Assembly (NCBI GenBank): GCA_910588025.1
Contig: CAJUQG010000002.1
Span: 27,423 to 91,422, forward strand
From: an uncultured Bacilli bacterium
GTDB taxonomy: Bacteria > Bacillota_I > Bacilli_A > RF39 > UBA660
Length of the DNA: 64,000 nucleotides
Reading direction: 5' to 3'
In this document: one piece after another, positions 25,400 to 35,243 of the stretch
Layout of the letters: every line of letters starts with the position of its first letter
Numbering within the stretch: the stretch's first letter is position 1
Program-made: the position numbers and the translations under genes
Notes under the pieces: model-generated
What the model was told of the DNA's origin: nothing
Seen by the model: the letters and a program-made list of their open reading frames with translations, nothing else
Databases searched by the model: none

Positions 25400-25548
25400 T
25401 CTTAGCCCTCCTTTTTTTCAATCGAATTATAGCATAGGGTAATGATCTACGCAATCATTCTTGTTTTAAAATATGTATTTCTGTAAATTATCACGATATT
25501 TTGGGATATTTTATCATTTTTTTTCCATAATAAACTTAGGTGGGTCAT

Positions 25549-27483
25549 ATGAAAAGAAAAATTATGTTTAGTGCTCGTCTTTTTCTATTTCTTTTTTTAG
25601 CTGGAGTTGTGTGTTTAATTGGTATCTATACTTATGCTTTTTTTAGTCCAAGATTAGAACTTACCAATTTGGGAAAACTTTATTTGTATGATAAAGAAGA
25701 GCAACTTGTTTTTCAAGGGGCTTCTGGTCAGGAATGGGTCAGTTTAAATGATATGTCAGAACATTTAATCAATGCGGTAATTAGTGTCGAAGATAAGAAC
25801 TTTTATCATCATCATGGATTTGATTATTTTCGTATTGGAAAAGCTATGCTTACTAATATTATGAAAAATACACGACAAGGAGCTTCTACGATTAGCCAAC
25901 AGTATATTAAAAATATGTTTTTAACATTTGATCAAACTTGGAAACGAAAGATTGAGGAAGCTTTTTTAACGGTGGAATTAGAAGTTCATTATGAGAAAGA
26001 TGATATTTTGGAGGGTTATTTAAATACGATAAATTATGGAGAAGGAAATTATGGAATTGGGAGTGCTAGCCAATATTATTTTAATAAATCTGCTAAAGAT
26101 TTAACTTTGGAGGAAGCGCTGATGCTCGCTGGAGTTCCCAAAAGTCCTAATCGTTTTAATCCTGTTGTGAATTATGACGCGTGTGTGAAACGAGCGAAAA
26201 TTGTTGCAAAAGCGATGTTGGAGAATCATTATATTACCGATGAAGTCTATAATCATTTGTTTGAAGATAAAATTGAAATTTATGGAAAAGATGAACAAAA
26301 TCATTCGCAGATGATTCAATATTTTCAAGATGCTGTTTTTAATGAGTTGAAAAGTATTAGTGGGATTCCTAGTAGTTTAATGGATGCAGGTGGTCTAAAA
26401 ATTTATACTACTTTAGATAGTAAGGCTCAAAGGGGTATGGAAGATTCCATTAAAACTAATATTGGTGTGGAGGATTTACAAATCGCTAGTGTGCTAATTG
26501 ATCCAAAAACAGGGGGCGTATTGTCACTAACAGGGGGATTTGATTATTCTAAGAGTCAATATAATCGAGCAACTCAATCAAAACGACAAGTTGGTAGTAC
26601 TATGAAACCATTTTTATATTATGCGGCACTAGAAAATGGACTTACTTCTTCTTCTACTTTCTTTAGTAGTGAAACCACTTTTGTTTTTTCTAATAATAAA
26701 ACCTATAGTCCTTCTAATTATAATCAGATATATGCAAACCAAGATATTACTATGGCAGCTGCTTTAGCTTATTCGGATAATATTTATGCGGTAAAAACAC
26801 ATTTATTTTTAGGAGAAGATACTTTAGTTGAAACGGCAAAACAAGTTGGTATCAAAGGAGATTTGCAATCGAATCCTTCTTTAGCATTGGGGACAAGTGA
26901 ACTTAATATGATGGATTTTGCAAACGGATATTTGACTTTAGCTAGTGGAGGATTTAAACGTGATCTATATTTTATTGAAAAAATTGAGGATATGGATGGA
27001 AATATCATTTATCGTCATAAGCCAAAAAAAGAAATGGTTTTAAACAGTAATTATGTATATATTTTAAATGAAATGCTTACTAATACAACAAATTCGGCTT
27101 TTAATTCTTATACGACACCAACGGCCTTGTCATTAAGTGCTAAAATGTCCCGAAAATACGCATTAAAGACAGGAACAACGAATACAGATTGTTGGAGTGT
27201 TGGTTATACTCCAGATGCTCTAAGTTTGGTATGGGTTGGAAAAGATGATAGTTCCGAAGTAGGTAGCATTGCTAGTCGTATTTCAAAAAATGTTTGGTTA
27301 GAGACTATGGAAGCGTATTTACAAGATAAGGAGCATTCTTGGTATGAAACACCACATAATGTTGTAGGTCTTTTAAAAGATGCAGTGACTGGAAAAGATG
27401 TTTTAGATAAAAAAAATTCTACAATCTTTTATTATGAAAAAGGCACAGAGTTACCAAGTGTGAGCGTTAATCAAACAGAATAA
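25549..27483 (+). CDS. Class A penicillin-binding protein (transglycosylase-transpeptidase)
   Basis: A short cytoplasmic tail and one helix (about 8-30) anchor a GT51 glycosyltransferase ('SVEDKNFYHHHGFDY', 'RQGASTISQQYIKNMF') and a transpeptidase. The transpeptidase shows SxxK in 'GSTMKPFLYY', SxN in 'YSDNIYAVK' and KTG in 'ALKTGTTNTDCW'. It polymerises and cross-links peptidoglycan outside the membrane. ATG 25549 has AGGTGGG upstream and is preferred to GTG 25540. It is one of the few + strand genes left of the origin, so it is transcribed against replication. Confidence 0.95.
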   Translation: MKRKIMFSARLFLFLFLAGVVCLIGIYTYAFFSPRLELTNLGKLYLYDKEEQLVFQGASGQEWVSLNDMSEHLINAVISVEDKNFYHHHGFDYFRIGKAMLTNIMKNTRQGASTISQQYIKNMFLTFDQTWKRKIEEAFLTVELEVHYEKDDILEGYLNTINYGEGNYGIGSASQYYFNKSAKDLTLEEALMLAGVPKSPNRFNPVVNYDACVKRAKIVAKAMLENHYITDEVYNHLFEDKIEIYGKDEQNHSQMIQYFQDAVFNELKSISGIPSSLMDAGGLKIYTTLDSKAQRGMEDSIKTNIGVEDLQIASVLIDPKTGGVLSLTGGFDYSKSQYNRATQSKRQVGSTMKPFLYYAALENGLTSSSTFFSSETTFVFSNNKTYSPSNYNQIYANQDITMAAALAYSDNIYAVKTHLFLGEDTLVETAKQVGIKGDLQSNPSLALGTSELNMMDFANGYLTLASGGFKRDLYFIEKIEDMDGNIIYRHKPKKEMVLNSNYVYILNEMLTNTTNSAFNSYTTPTALSLSAKMSRKYALKTGTTNTDCWSVGYTPDALSLVWVGKDDSSEVGSIASRISKNVWLETMEAYLQDKEHSWYETPHNVVGLLKDAVTGKDVLDKKNSTIFYYEKGTELPSVSVNQTE

Positions 27484-27512
27484 ATTCTATGATAATACAT
27501 AGGATTTTTTTT
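27484..27512 (+). terminator. Terminator after the PBP gene
   Basis: ATTCTATG (27484-27491) pairs with CATAGGAT (27498-27505), followed by a T8 run. Confidence 0.78.
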
Positions 27513-27570
27513 ATGATTTCTGATTGATTTTTATAAATTAAAAAAAGAAAAAATTTTAGTAAACTTTTCC

Positions 27571-28791
27571 TTATTTTTTGATTTTAATATTCATTTGATA
27601 ATTGTCATTTAAATCCATTTCTTCTATTTCAATCACGAAACCTTGTTCATTCATTTGATTGATTAAATTCCGAACATTATTTATTGCAGTTTTTAAGTCA
27701 GTTCCTTTTTCCTCTTCTAACTTCTGCTCGTATGAAGGGTCTAATTTGATAATAGAAGCAACAGGATCAACAAGCATTTCTTCTTCTACTGGTTCTTTTA
27801 CTTCTTCTATTTTATTTATGACAGGTTCATTGGTTCCAAAGAAAAAGGGATTTTCTTGTTCTTCGGTCTTTTTTACTACTGGTTCTTCTAAACCATCATC
27901 TAATATTTCCATGTCATTATTTAAAGGATTAATGACTTCTTTATTGGATGAGGAAATTAAACCATCCATCATATTCATATTTGCGGCTTCATCTTCTAAA
28001 AAATTAAAAAATTTATTAGGAATGGTTGATGATGTCTCTTCTATTTTATTTTGTTTTGGTTCTTCCATTGGCTTCAACATACTTTCTACGTCATGTAATT
28101 CGCGAACTGGGTTAATGTCTGTAGCATTGTTCACAATTGATTCAAGATTTGGCGTTAAATTTACAAGTGGAATTTCTTCTCCAGCTGTTTCTTCTTTTAG
28201 TTTTTTTAGTTCCATATCTAATTGACGGACAGTCATTCTCTTTTCAATAATCTTTTTTAACCATTTTTTTTGTTCATCTTTCGCAAGCGATAATAAAGCT
28301 CTAGCATGGCGTTCAGAGATTTTTTCATTTAATAAAGCATTTTGAACGTCCTCATCCAAATTTAAAAGTCTAAGTTTATTGGCTATAGTTGATTGAGAAA
28401 CTCCCATTTTTTCTGCTAATTGTTCTTGAGTTAAGTAACCACGGTCTAATAAACTTTTATAAGATTTTGCTTCTTCTATCGCGGTTAAGTTTCGTCTTTG
28501 AATATTTTCAACTAATGCTACTTCTGCGCTTTTATTATCATCGATATTGGAAATAATTGCTGGAACTTTTTGTAATCCAGCCATCGTTGCAGCTTTGTAA
28601 CGTCTTTCTCCTGCAATAATCTCATATTTATCGCCAAGGCGTCTTAATACTAATGGTTGAATGATACCATGTTGTTTTATTGACTCTGAAAGTTCCGTTA
28701 GACCACCTTCATCAAATGCTAATCTTGGTTGGAATCGATTGGGTATAATATCTTCAATCGGTATTAGCTGAATATCCTTCTCCATATTCAC
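27571..28791 (-). CDS. noc: Noc-type ParB-family nucleoid occlusion protein
   Basis: The N-terminal ParB CTPase domain has 'GERRYKAATMAGLQ' (61-74) and 'VALVENIQRRNLTAIEEA'. The recognition helix reads 'SQSTIANKLRLL' and later 'SERHARAL', giving Gln133, Lys139 and Arg161. These are the residues reported to make Noc read NBS rather than parS (ParB has Arg, Thr, Gly there); the fourth, Asn144, differs from both. Two exact NBS sites lie in the window. Gene order noc-rsmG-mnmG-mnmE is the Bacillus one. Odd points: no N-terminal amphipathic membrane helix precedes the CTPase domain, and an acidic ~130-residue insert (about 205-345) lengthens it to 406 residues. No parA-parB pair is visible. Confidence 0.8.
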   Translation of the reverse strand: MNMEKDIQLIPIEDIIPNRFQPRLAFDEGGLTELSESIKQHGIIQPLVLRRLGDKYEIIAGERRYKAATMAGLQKVPAIISNIDDNKSAEVALVENIQRRNLTAIEEAKSYKSLLDRGYLTQEQLAEKMGVSQSTIANKLRLLNLDEDVQNALLNEKISERHARALLSLAKDEQKKWLKKIIEKRMTVRQLDMELKKLKEETAGEEIPLVNLTPNLESIVNNATDINPVRELHDVESMLKPMEEPKQNKIEETSSTIPNKFFNFLEDEAANMNMMDGLISSSNKEVINPLNNDMEILDDGLEEPVVKKTEEQENPFFFGTNEPVINKIEEVKEPVEEEMLVDPVASIIKLDPSYEQKLEEEKGTDLKTAINNVRNLINQMNEQGFVIEIEEMDLNDNYQMNIKIKK

Positions 28792-28832
28792 ATCAATCAG
28801 CCCCTTACGCTATAATTAATTGTAACTTAGAA

Positions 28833-29549
28833 TTAAAGTTTTTTCAATGGCTTTTTTAAAATAGTCGCATAAGCTCGTGGGTAAGTGGATGGTGTAGACG
28901 CTAATTTTTTGATTTTTATGATAGTTCTTAGTCCTGTATCAAAAGGAAGAGAAAATTTTTCAATATGTTCTATGGATCCATAAATTTGAGAAAGTATTCC
29001 TTCTGAATTTTTTATTTCTTCTTCTACGTTTGATTTCATTGCGAGTAATAAGCCATTTCTTTTTAATAAAGGAAAGGAGGTTTCGATAAGAATTCGTAAT
29101 TCTGCTACTGCTCTTGAAGTAATTACATCATATTGTTCTTGATTTGTTTTGGCATATTCTTCGGTACGATTGTAAATAGTTTTAACATTTTGTAAATTTA
29201 ATATCTTTATGATTTCGTTTAAAAAATTTATTTTTTTGTTGTTAGAGTCAAGTAAGTGCACTTCTAAATTAGGAAAACAAATAGCTAAAACTAAGCCAGG
29301 AAAGCCAGCACCTGTACCAATATCTAATATTTTTTGGTTTTTTTCTATATGTAGTATTTTTGTAATGGTTAAAGAGTCAAAAAAATGTTTTAGATAAACC
29401 TCTTCAGGAGTTTTAATGGCAGTTAAGTTAGTGTGCTCATTGTATTCTAATAAAAAGGCACAATACTTTTTTAAATTGATTATAATTTGCGGCGATAAAT
29501 CAAGGTTTAATTCTTTTTTGATTTGATCTTTAAAGGTCTCTTCCGTCAT
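28833..29549 (-). CDS. rsmG: 16S rRNA (guanine527-N7)-methyltransferase
   Basis: RsmG adds a methyl to G527 in the 530 loop of 16S rRNA. 'KILDIGTGAGFPGLVLAI' is the SAM motif and 'VITSRAVAELRILIE' the typical later block. At 238 residues it is the usual length. It overlaps the 3' end of mnmG by 20 nt, and noc follows. Confidence 0.96.
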   Translation of the reverse strand: MTEETFKDQIKKELNLDLSPQIIINLKKYCAFLLEYNEHTNLTAIKTPEEVYLKHFFDSLTITKILHIEKNQKILDIGTGAGFPGLVLAICFPNLEVHLLDSNNKKINFLNEIIKILNLQNVKTIYNRTEEYAKTNQEQYDVITSRAVAELRILIETSFPLLKRNGLLLAMKSNVEEEIKNSEGILSQIYGSIEHIEKFSLPFDTGLRTIIKIKKLASTPSTYPRAYATILKKPLKKL

Positions 29550-31404
29550 TTTTACTATACTCCTTTTTTAGATAAACAGCTAATATTGAAATATCAGATG
29601 GATTTACACCACTAATTCTAGCTGCTTGTCCAATTGATAATGGACGAACTTTTTTTAATTTTTGGCGAGCTTCTGAAGCGATATTCTTAATTTTGTCATA
29701 ATCGATATCTTCGGGAATTTGTTTTTCTTCTAATTTAAGCATTCTTTCTACATCACGTTCTGTTTTATTAATGTAACCCTCATATTTAATTGCTATCTCT
29801 ACTTGTTCTTTCATTAATTCATCGAAAGGTAGAGGTAAAAATTCAGCAATTATTTTTAAATTTATATCTGGTCGTTTTAATAATTCATAAAAACTTTTTG
29901 ATGATGATAGTTCAATATTATATTTTTTTAGTTTAGATTTATTTTCTTCATTTAATTTTATTTTCTCTTTTTTTAATAAATCCATGAGTTCAGTAATTTG
30001 GGCTTTTTTCTTTCTGGTCGCTTCATATTGTTCTTTTGTGATGCTTCCTACTTTCCAAGCGATATCACGAAGTCTTAAATCAGCATTATCGTGACGTAGA
30101 AGTAAACGATATTCTGCTCTTGAGGTTAACATACGATAAGGTTCATTAGTTCCTTTGGTGACTAAATCATCAATTAAAACACCGATATATGCTTCATTTC
30201 TTTTTAAGATTAGTGGTTCTTTTTGTTTTAATTTTAAAACAGCATTGATTCCTGCTATAATTCCTTGACCCGCTGCTTCTTCATAACCACTTGTTCCATT
30301 AATTTGACCAGCTGTAAAGATATTATCAATTACTTTGGATTCTAAAGATGGTTTAATTTGTAACGGATTTATTGCATCATATTCAATTGCATAAGCATAT
30401 TTGGTAATGATTGCATGTTCTAAACCTTCTAAGCTATGAACCATTTGCTCTTGAATATCTCTTGGCATACTGGTTGAAAATCCTTGTAAATACCATTCAT
30501 CATAAAATAAACTTTCTGGCTCTAAAAATAACTGGTGGCGTTCTTTGTCTTTAAAACGTACTAATTTGTCTTCAATGGAAGGACAGTACCGAGGACCAAT
30601 TCCTGTGACATATCCTCCATACATAGCTGATTTGTCTAAGTTTGAAAGTACTATATTATGAGTTTTTTCATTGGTATAAAGTAAATAACACTTTTGTTGT
30701 TCGTTTAGTTTATAAGACGGAGCATGATCCCAACTAAACGTATAGTATTCATTGTCTCCTACTTCTTCTTTTAATTTACTAAAATCAATGGAAGAATGTT
30801 TGATACGTTGAGGGGTTCCAGTTTTTAATCGTTGAATTTCAAACCCTAATTTTTTTAAGTTATCACTTAGATAATGACTTCTTGGCTCACCATGGGGGCC
30901 GCCTTCTGTATTTTCGTTACCAATTAAAATGTTACTTTTTAGGTAAGTTCCTGTTGTTAGAATTAGTGTTTCTGTTTCTATTTTTTGACCATTATTTAAA
31001 ACGATTGCTTTTATTTTATTTTTTTCGACAATGATATCCTCAACTGTACCTTCCATTAGTTCAAGATTTTTCGTATTTTTTAATTCATGAAACATGTTTT
31101 GTGGATAAGTGATTTTATCTGCTTGAGCTCTTAGGGAACGAACAGCTGGACCTTTTGCACTATTTAGCATTTTGATTTGAAAGTGAGATTGATCAGCGAC
31201 GCGACCCATTAATCCTCCAAGGGCGTCAATTTCTCTTACAATAATTCCTTTTGCGGTTCCACCTATCGAAGGATTACATGGCATATCAGCAATATTTTTT
31301 TGGTTCATGGTAATTAAAAGAGTTTTAGCTCCCATAAATGCTGAAATATGAGCAGCTTCACATCCTGCATGTCCTCCACCTACTACAATACAATCAAATT
31401 TCAT
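29530..31404 (-). CDS. mnmG: tRNA uridine 5-carboxymethylaminomethyl modification enzyme, FAD subunit
   Basis: Start ATG at 31404 (MKFDCIVVGG) with GGAAGTG upstream. 'VVGGGHAGCEAAHISA' is the FAD-binding motif, 'DMPCNPSIGGTAKG' carries a conserved Cys, and 'INGTSGYEEAAGQG' is the C-terminal FAD contact. With MnmE it modifies wobble uridines of tRNAs for two-fold codon boxes. Its partner mnmE lies upstream, after a 215-nt gap that holds no gene. Confidence 0.97.
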   Translation of the reverse strand: MKFDCIVVGGGHAGCEAAHISAFMGAKTLLITMNQKNIADMPCNPSIGGTAKGIIVREIDALGGLMGRVADQSHFQIKMLNSAKGPAVRSLRAQADKITYPQNMFHELKNTKNLELMEGTVEDIIVEKNKIKAIVLNNGQKIETETLILTTGTYLKSNILIGNENTEGGPHGEPRSHYLSDNLKKLGFEIQRLKTGTPQRIKHSSIDFSKLKEEVGDNEYYTFSWDHAPSYKLNEQQKCYLLYTNEKTHNIVLSNLDKSAMYGGYVTGIGPRYCPSIEDKLVRFKDKERHQLFLEPESLFYDEWYLQGFSTSMPRDIQEQMVHSLEGLEHAIITKYAYAIEYDAINPLQIKPSLESKVIDNIFTAGQINGTSGYEEAAGQGIIAGINAVLKLKQKEPLILKRNEAYIGVLIDDLVTKGTNEPYRMLTSRAEYRLLLRHDNADLRLRDIAWKVGSITKEQYEATRKKKAQITELMDLLKKEKIKLNEENKSKLKKYNIELSSSKSFYELLKRPDINLKIIAEFLPLPFDELMKEQVEIAIKYEGYINKTERDVERMLKLEEKQIPEDIDYDKIKNIASEARQKLKKVRPLSIGQAARISGVNPSDISILAVYLKKEYSKNDGRDL

Positions 31405-31619
31405 TTTAGGCACTTCCTTTCTGTTTTTTATCATTATTAACAATTCTCTTCTCCAAATTATTTTTCTATTTTAAAATACTAAATTTTCAAGAGTTTAGGT
31501 CTTTTGTTTGCGGTTTATTTGATATTTCTCGTTATTCTTTTAGAAAGATATCTTTTTTGCTAGGTTTCAATTGTTTCACATAATATTTTTACTTATTTTA
31601 AAATGATTTAAAATACTTT

Positions 31620-32978
31620 TTATTTTCCTAAGCAAAATTTTTGAAATAAGTTATCAATTAGTTCATCTTCATAAGTTGCTCCAATAATTAATCCTAAATT
31701 ATTCCAAGCTTCTTTCATTTCAATTTCTAACATGTCAATTGGAATGTTTTCTTGAATTTGTTGTTCAACATTTTTTATATTGTTTAAAGCTTTTTTAGCG
31801 AGAGTTACTTGTCGAACATTTGATAAATAGTTCATATCTTTACTTTCAATTTCATTTAAATGGAATAAGTCAATTATTTTATTTTTTAGAGGTAATATTC
31901 CATCTATCGAAGTTGTATTTCCAATTGTAATATTTGGATATTGATAGATTTCTTCGTCAATCTTTGATTCTAAATCATTTTTATTTAAGAAAATGATACT
32001 TTTTTTTGTAGATATTTTGGTCAGTAAATCTCGATCTTCATTCGTTAATTTTTCATTAGAATTTAAAACTAGGATTACTAAATCTGCAGAATCTAAAAGT
32101 TTTTTACTTTTATCAACGCCGATTTTTTCAACAATATCTTCTGTATCTCTAATTCCAGCCGTATCAATTAAATTTAGTAGTATTCCATTTAAATTTACTG
32201 AGCCTTCTACGATATCTCTCGTTGTACCAGAAATATCTGTTACAATGGCTTTTTCTTCTTCTAAAAAGGCATTTAATAAACTACTTTTTCCGACATTTGG
32301 TCGTCCTATAAAAGCAACATTGATTCCTTCTTTTAGGATTTTCCCATTTTCCGATTCTTTGACGATTTTTTGTAATGATAAAGAGATTTCTTTTAATTCT
32401 GGTAATATATTTTCATGTGTAATTACTTTTTCATCTTCATATTCTGGGTAATCAATATTTACTTCAATGTTAGCTAACAAAGTTACAATCTTTTCTCTTA
32501 AATCTTGGATTAATTTTGTTAGTGAGCCAGAGACACCATTCATAGCGAGTGCCCTTGCTTTATCGTTTTTAGCTTCAATTAAATCACCAACGGCTTCGGC
32601 TTCTAAAAGATTAATACGACCATTTAAAAAAGCTCGTTTGGTAAACTCCCCTGGTTCAGCAAGTTCTGCTCCGTTTAAAATTAAAAGTTCTAAGACTTTA
32701 TTGGTAGTAGACATACCACCATGACAATTGATTTCTATGATATCTTCTGTTGTATATGTCCGTGGAGATAGCATTTTCATGACTAGTACTTCATCTATTT
32801 TTTCACCATCACTGACAATATATCCATAATGTATTGTATGAGTTGGAGCCATCAAAAAAGATTTATTGCTAAATATTTTACTTGTAATTTCTACTGAGGC
32901 TGGTCCACTCATTCTGACAATTGATATTGCTCCACCATTTCCGGGGTTGGTTGAGATTGCACAAATAGTTTTTTCCAT
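31620..32978 (-). CDS. mnmE: tRNA modification GTPase
   Basis: MnmE (452 residues) has an N-terminal folate-binding domain ('ISTNPGNGGAISIVRMSG'), a helical domain and an inserted G domain with G1 'GRPNVGKSSLLNA', G3 'LIDTAGIRDTED' and G4 'LNKND'. It ends in the conserved 'FCLGK' with the functional Cys. It works with MnmG. Confidence 0.97.
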   Translation of the reverse strand: MEKTICAISTNPGNGGAISIVRMSGPASVEITSKIFSNKSFLMAPTHTIHYGYIVSDGEKIDEVLVMKMLSPRTYTTEDIIEINCHGGMSTTNKVLELLILNGAELAEPGEFTKRAFLNGRINLLEAEAVGDLIEAKNDKARALAMNGVSGSLTKLIQDLREKIVTLLANIEVNIDYPEYEDEKVITHENILPELKEISLSLQKIVKESENGKILKEGINVAFIGRPNVGKSSLLNAFLEEEKAIVTDISGTTRDIVEGSVNLNGILLNLIDTAGIRDTEDIVEKIGVDKSKKLLDSADLVILVLNSNEKLTNEDRDLLTKISTKKSIIFLNKNDLESKIDEEIYQYPNITIGNTTSIDGILPLKNKIIDLFHLNEIESKDMNYLSNVRQVTLAKKALNNIKNVEQQIQENIPIDMLEIEMKEAWNNLGLIIGATYEDELIDNLFQKFCLGK

Positions 32979-33050
32979 AATATCACCACTCGCCGGTATT
33001 ATATCACGTTTTTTAGATTTCAGTTTTGCTTTTCCAAATAAAAAGCAGAT

Positions 33051-33656
33051 TTATTCTGCTTTGATGACAATGTGACGGTTTGGCTCTTCCCCTTCACTTG
33101 TGGTTTTAATTCCTTTAAAATCAGTAAGTTTATTGTGAACAATTCGGCGTTCATAAGAATTCATATTATCAAGGGCAACATCAATTTTGGAATCACGTAC
33201 TTCTTTTGCAATTCTTATTGCTAATTTTTCTAAGTACTCTACTCGTTTGGTTTTATAATCTTCAACATCTAAACTAATTTTAAAAAAGGTATTCCAGTCT
33301 TTTAAATATTTTTGTTTCATTAGCGTTTCTAACGCTTTTAATGTTTGACCGTTTTTACCAATTAAAATTGGATTGTTGTCAGAATACATATTAATGTAGA
33401 AAGTATCGTCTTGAAGACGTGTTTCCATTTCTAGTTTCAATCCTAAGCCTTCTACTAAAGTTTGAAGATAATTTTTCATATCATTTAAGAGCTCTCGTTT
33501 GGTTACTGCACTTACAAGAAAAGAGGATGATTTAAATAATTTACCTTCTATTTCTTCCGATTTATAAACGACTTCACTTTGATTTGCATTTAATTCAATT
33601 AAAACTTTTTCTAATGCTTCATTTAAAGTCTTACCTTGATTTTCTACTACATTCAT
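33051..33656 (-). CDS. jag: RNA-binding protein KhpB (Jag)
   Basis: An N-terminal Jag domain, a KH domain ('NPILIGKNGQTLKALETLM') and an R3H domain ('NSYERRIVHNKLTDF') occur in order in 201 residues. The family binds RNA with KhpA and influences cell division in Gram-positives. It lies directly downstream of yidC, as in Bacillus (spoIIIJ-jag). Confidence 0.94.
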   Translation of the reverse strand: MNVVENQGKTLNEALEKVLIELNANQSEVVYKSEEIEGKLFKSSSFLVSAVTKRELLNDMKNYLQTLVEGLGLKLEMETRLQDDTFYINMYSDNNPILIGKNGQTLKALETLMKQKYLKDWNTFFKISLDVEDYKTKRVEYLEKLAIRIAKEVRDSKIDVALDNMNSYERRIVHNKLTDFKGIKTTSEGEEPNRHIVIKAE

Positions 33657-33658
33657 TC

Positions 33659-34693
33659 TTAATTACCTGCTTTCTTGTTCACTTTCTTAATTTTAGCATT
33701 GAGTACTTTTTCTTTTTTTGATTCGTCTTTTTTGTCATGATCATTAGCAAGAATTTTTTTGACTAGTAAATTTTGTACCACAATGAAACCATTCGTAATT
33801 ATCCAGTAAAATGCTAAAGCGGTTGGTAAACTAAAGGAAGCAATGGAAATCATGATAATCATAAATTTAAACATAAAATCCATTTGTTTCATCACTTCAT
33901 TATTTCCCATATTATTGTTTTGACTCATAGAATGTTTAAATGAAAAATAAGTAGTTAAGATAATTAAAAGTATTAATAGTATATAAATATATTGACCATT
34001 TGCGATTCCTTTTCCAGGAGTCATACCAAGGTTCATTCCAAATAGTTCCCCTTCAAAAATGGCTGGAACACGATTAATCGCTTGCAGAAAAGCAAAAAAT
34101 AATGGAATTTGAATAAAAGAAACAAGACATCCACTTACAGGATTAATTTTATATTTTTGATAAATCAACATTGTTTCTTGACTTTTCATCATCATACTTT
34201 CGCTATCTGTTCGATTTGCATATTTTTTTTCAATTTTTTGAATTTCAGGATTTGCTTTTTTCATATTTTCGGCTTGGCGCATCGTTTTGATGGAAAGCGG
34301 AAATAGAATGAAACGAATTAACAATCCTACAAACATTACAGCTAGTCCGAAATTTTTTAATAAGTAACCAGCTTTCAGAATAATCCAAGCTAGTGGTTTT
34401 ACAAAAATTGATTCCCATAAGCTATGATAAGCAATTTTATTTGGTACAAACTCATTACAAGCTGGTAAATCTTCTAATTTAACTCGTAATTGGTCGTTGT
34501 ATTGTTCATATATTTTATATAAGCCTTCTTCTGTTGGTTTACATAAGATATCTTTTTGGACACTTTGACCAGTTTCTTCGTTCATTACAACTTTGTTATC
34601 TTGATCTTTAATGTAGTTACTATTTCCACAACCACTGGTGCTAAAAACGATTCCGATAAGTAATACACTCATTATTATTTTTTTATGTTTCAT
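33659..34693 (-). CDS. yidC: Membrane protein insertase YidC (SpoIIIJ-like)
   Basis: A lipoprotein signal with lipobox 'STSGC' (Cys22) is followed by the YidC core: about five transmembrane helices with 'LFPLSIKTMRQAENMKKANP' and 'PVSGCLVSFIQIPLFFAF', including the conserved Arg of the insertion groove. It inserts membrane proteins with or without SecYEG and, in sporulating relatives, serves the SpoIIIA channel. A basic C-terminal tail (about 318-344, Lys-rich) probably contacts the ribosome. Confidence 0.96.
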   Translation of the reverse strand: MKHKKIIMSVLLIGIVFSTSGCGNSNYIKDQDNKVVMNEETGQSVQKDILCKPTEEGLYKIYEQYNDQLRVKLEDLPACNEFVPNKIAYHSLWESIFVKPLAWIILKAGYLLKNFGLAVMFVGLLIRFILFPLSIKTMRQAENMKKANPEIQKIEKKYANRTDSESMMMKSQETMLIYQKYKINPVSGCLVSFIQIPLFFAFLQAINRVPAIFEGELFGMNLGMTPGKGIANGQYIYILLILLIILTTYFSFKHSMSQNNNMGNNEVMKQMDFMFKFMIIMISIASFSLPTALAFYWIITNGFIVVQNLLVKKILANDHDKKDESKKEKVLNAKIKKVNKKAGN

Positions 34694-35019
34694 ATTCTCT
34701 CCTTAGATAAGAGTTCAAGAAGTTTTGTTTCTAATTCTACAAAACTAGCTTCTTTGGTCTTTTCTTTCATTATTATAATATAATCATATCCTTTTGAAAA
34801 CAATTTTTTTTGATTCGTCAAAATATTACGCATGCGACGTTTTATTTTATTTCTTGCTACGGCATTGCCTAATTTTTTTCCAACAGCAATTCCAAACCGA
34901 GCAAGTTGTAAGTCACTTTTCCTTATATATATATTATAAAATTTATTTTTTAAAATTGGCCCATTTTTAATAATACTTGTAAACTCTTCATGAGTTTTTA
35001 CCACTTCATATTTTTTCAT
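34690..35019 (-). CDS. rnpA: Ribonuclease P protein component
   Basis: RnpA (109 residues) helps the RNase P RNA mature tRNA 5' ends. 'GIAVGKKLGNAVARNKIKRRMRN' is the RNR region of the family. The stop overlaps the yidC start by 4 nt. AAAGGA lies upstream of the ATG, and rpmH precedes it. Confidence 0.96.
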   Translation of the reverse strand: MKKYEVVKTHEEFTSIIKNGPILKNKFYNIYIRKSDLQLARFGIAVGKKLGNAVARNKIKRRMRNILTNQKKLFSKGYDYIIIMKEKTKEASFVELETKLLELLSKERI

Positions 35020-35036
35020 ATGATCATTTCCTTTAT

Positions 35037-35059
35037 AAAAAAAGCCACTTACCGTGGTT
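35037..35059 (-). terminator. Hairpin between rpmH and rnpA
   Basis: On the - strand AACCAC (35054-35059) pairs with GTGGC/T (35044-35048) around a short loop and is followed by seven T residues. It probably lets more rpmH than rnpA mRNA be made, as known for this operon in other bacteria. Confidence 0.72.
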
Positions 35060-35181
35060 TATTTACATAATTGTTTGCGTCCTTTTCTTCTTCTTCTTTT
35101 TAAAATATTTGTTTCTTTGCGTGCGAAGAAGCCATGTTTTTTCGCTTTTTTGCGATTATTTGGTTGATAAGTTCTTTTCAT
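35059..35181 (-). CDS. rpmH: 50S ribosomal protein L34
   Basis: A 40-residue basic protein starting [19 protein letters not shown], with '[10 protein letters not shown]' near the end. It is four residues shorter than most L34 because of a small loss in the middle. SD GGAGGT lies 7 nt before the ATG at 35181. It heads the rpmH-rnpA-yidC-jag operon and diverges from dnaA across oriC. Confidence 0.96.
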   Translation of the reverse strand: MKRTYQPNNRKKAKKHGFFARKETNILKRRRRKGRKQLCK

Positions 35182-35213
35182 GTATATACCTCCTTTTTTC
35201 TTAAAGCTCCCTT

Positions 35214-35243
35214 ATTATAAACTTAACATCGGAAAAAAGTCAA
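35214..35243 (-). promoter_or_regulatory. rpmH operon promoter
   Basis: TTGACT (35238-35243), an 18-bp spacer and TATAAT (35214-35219) on the - strand. Confidence 0.75.

Noticed and set aside
31993..32451. 152-codon + strand frame inside mnmE (similar ones inside noc, hpf and gyrB)
   Set aside because: Antisense shadows of conserved genes, with no start signals and Ser/Phe-rich products.
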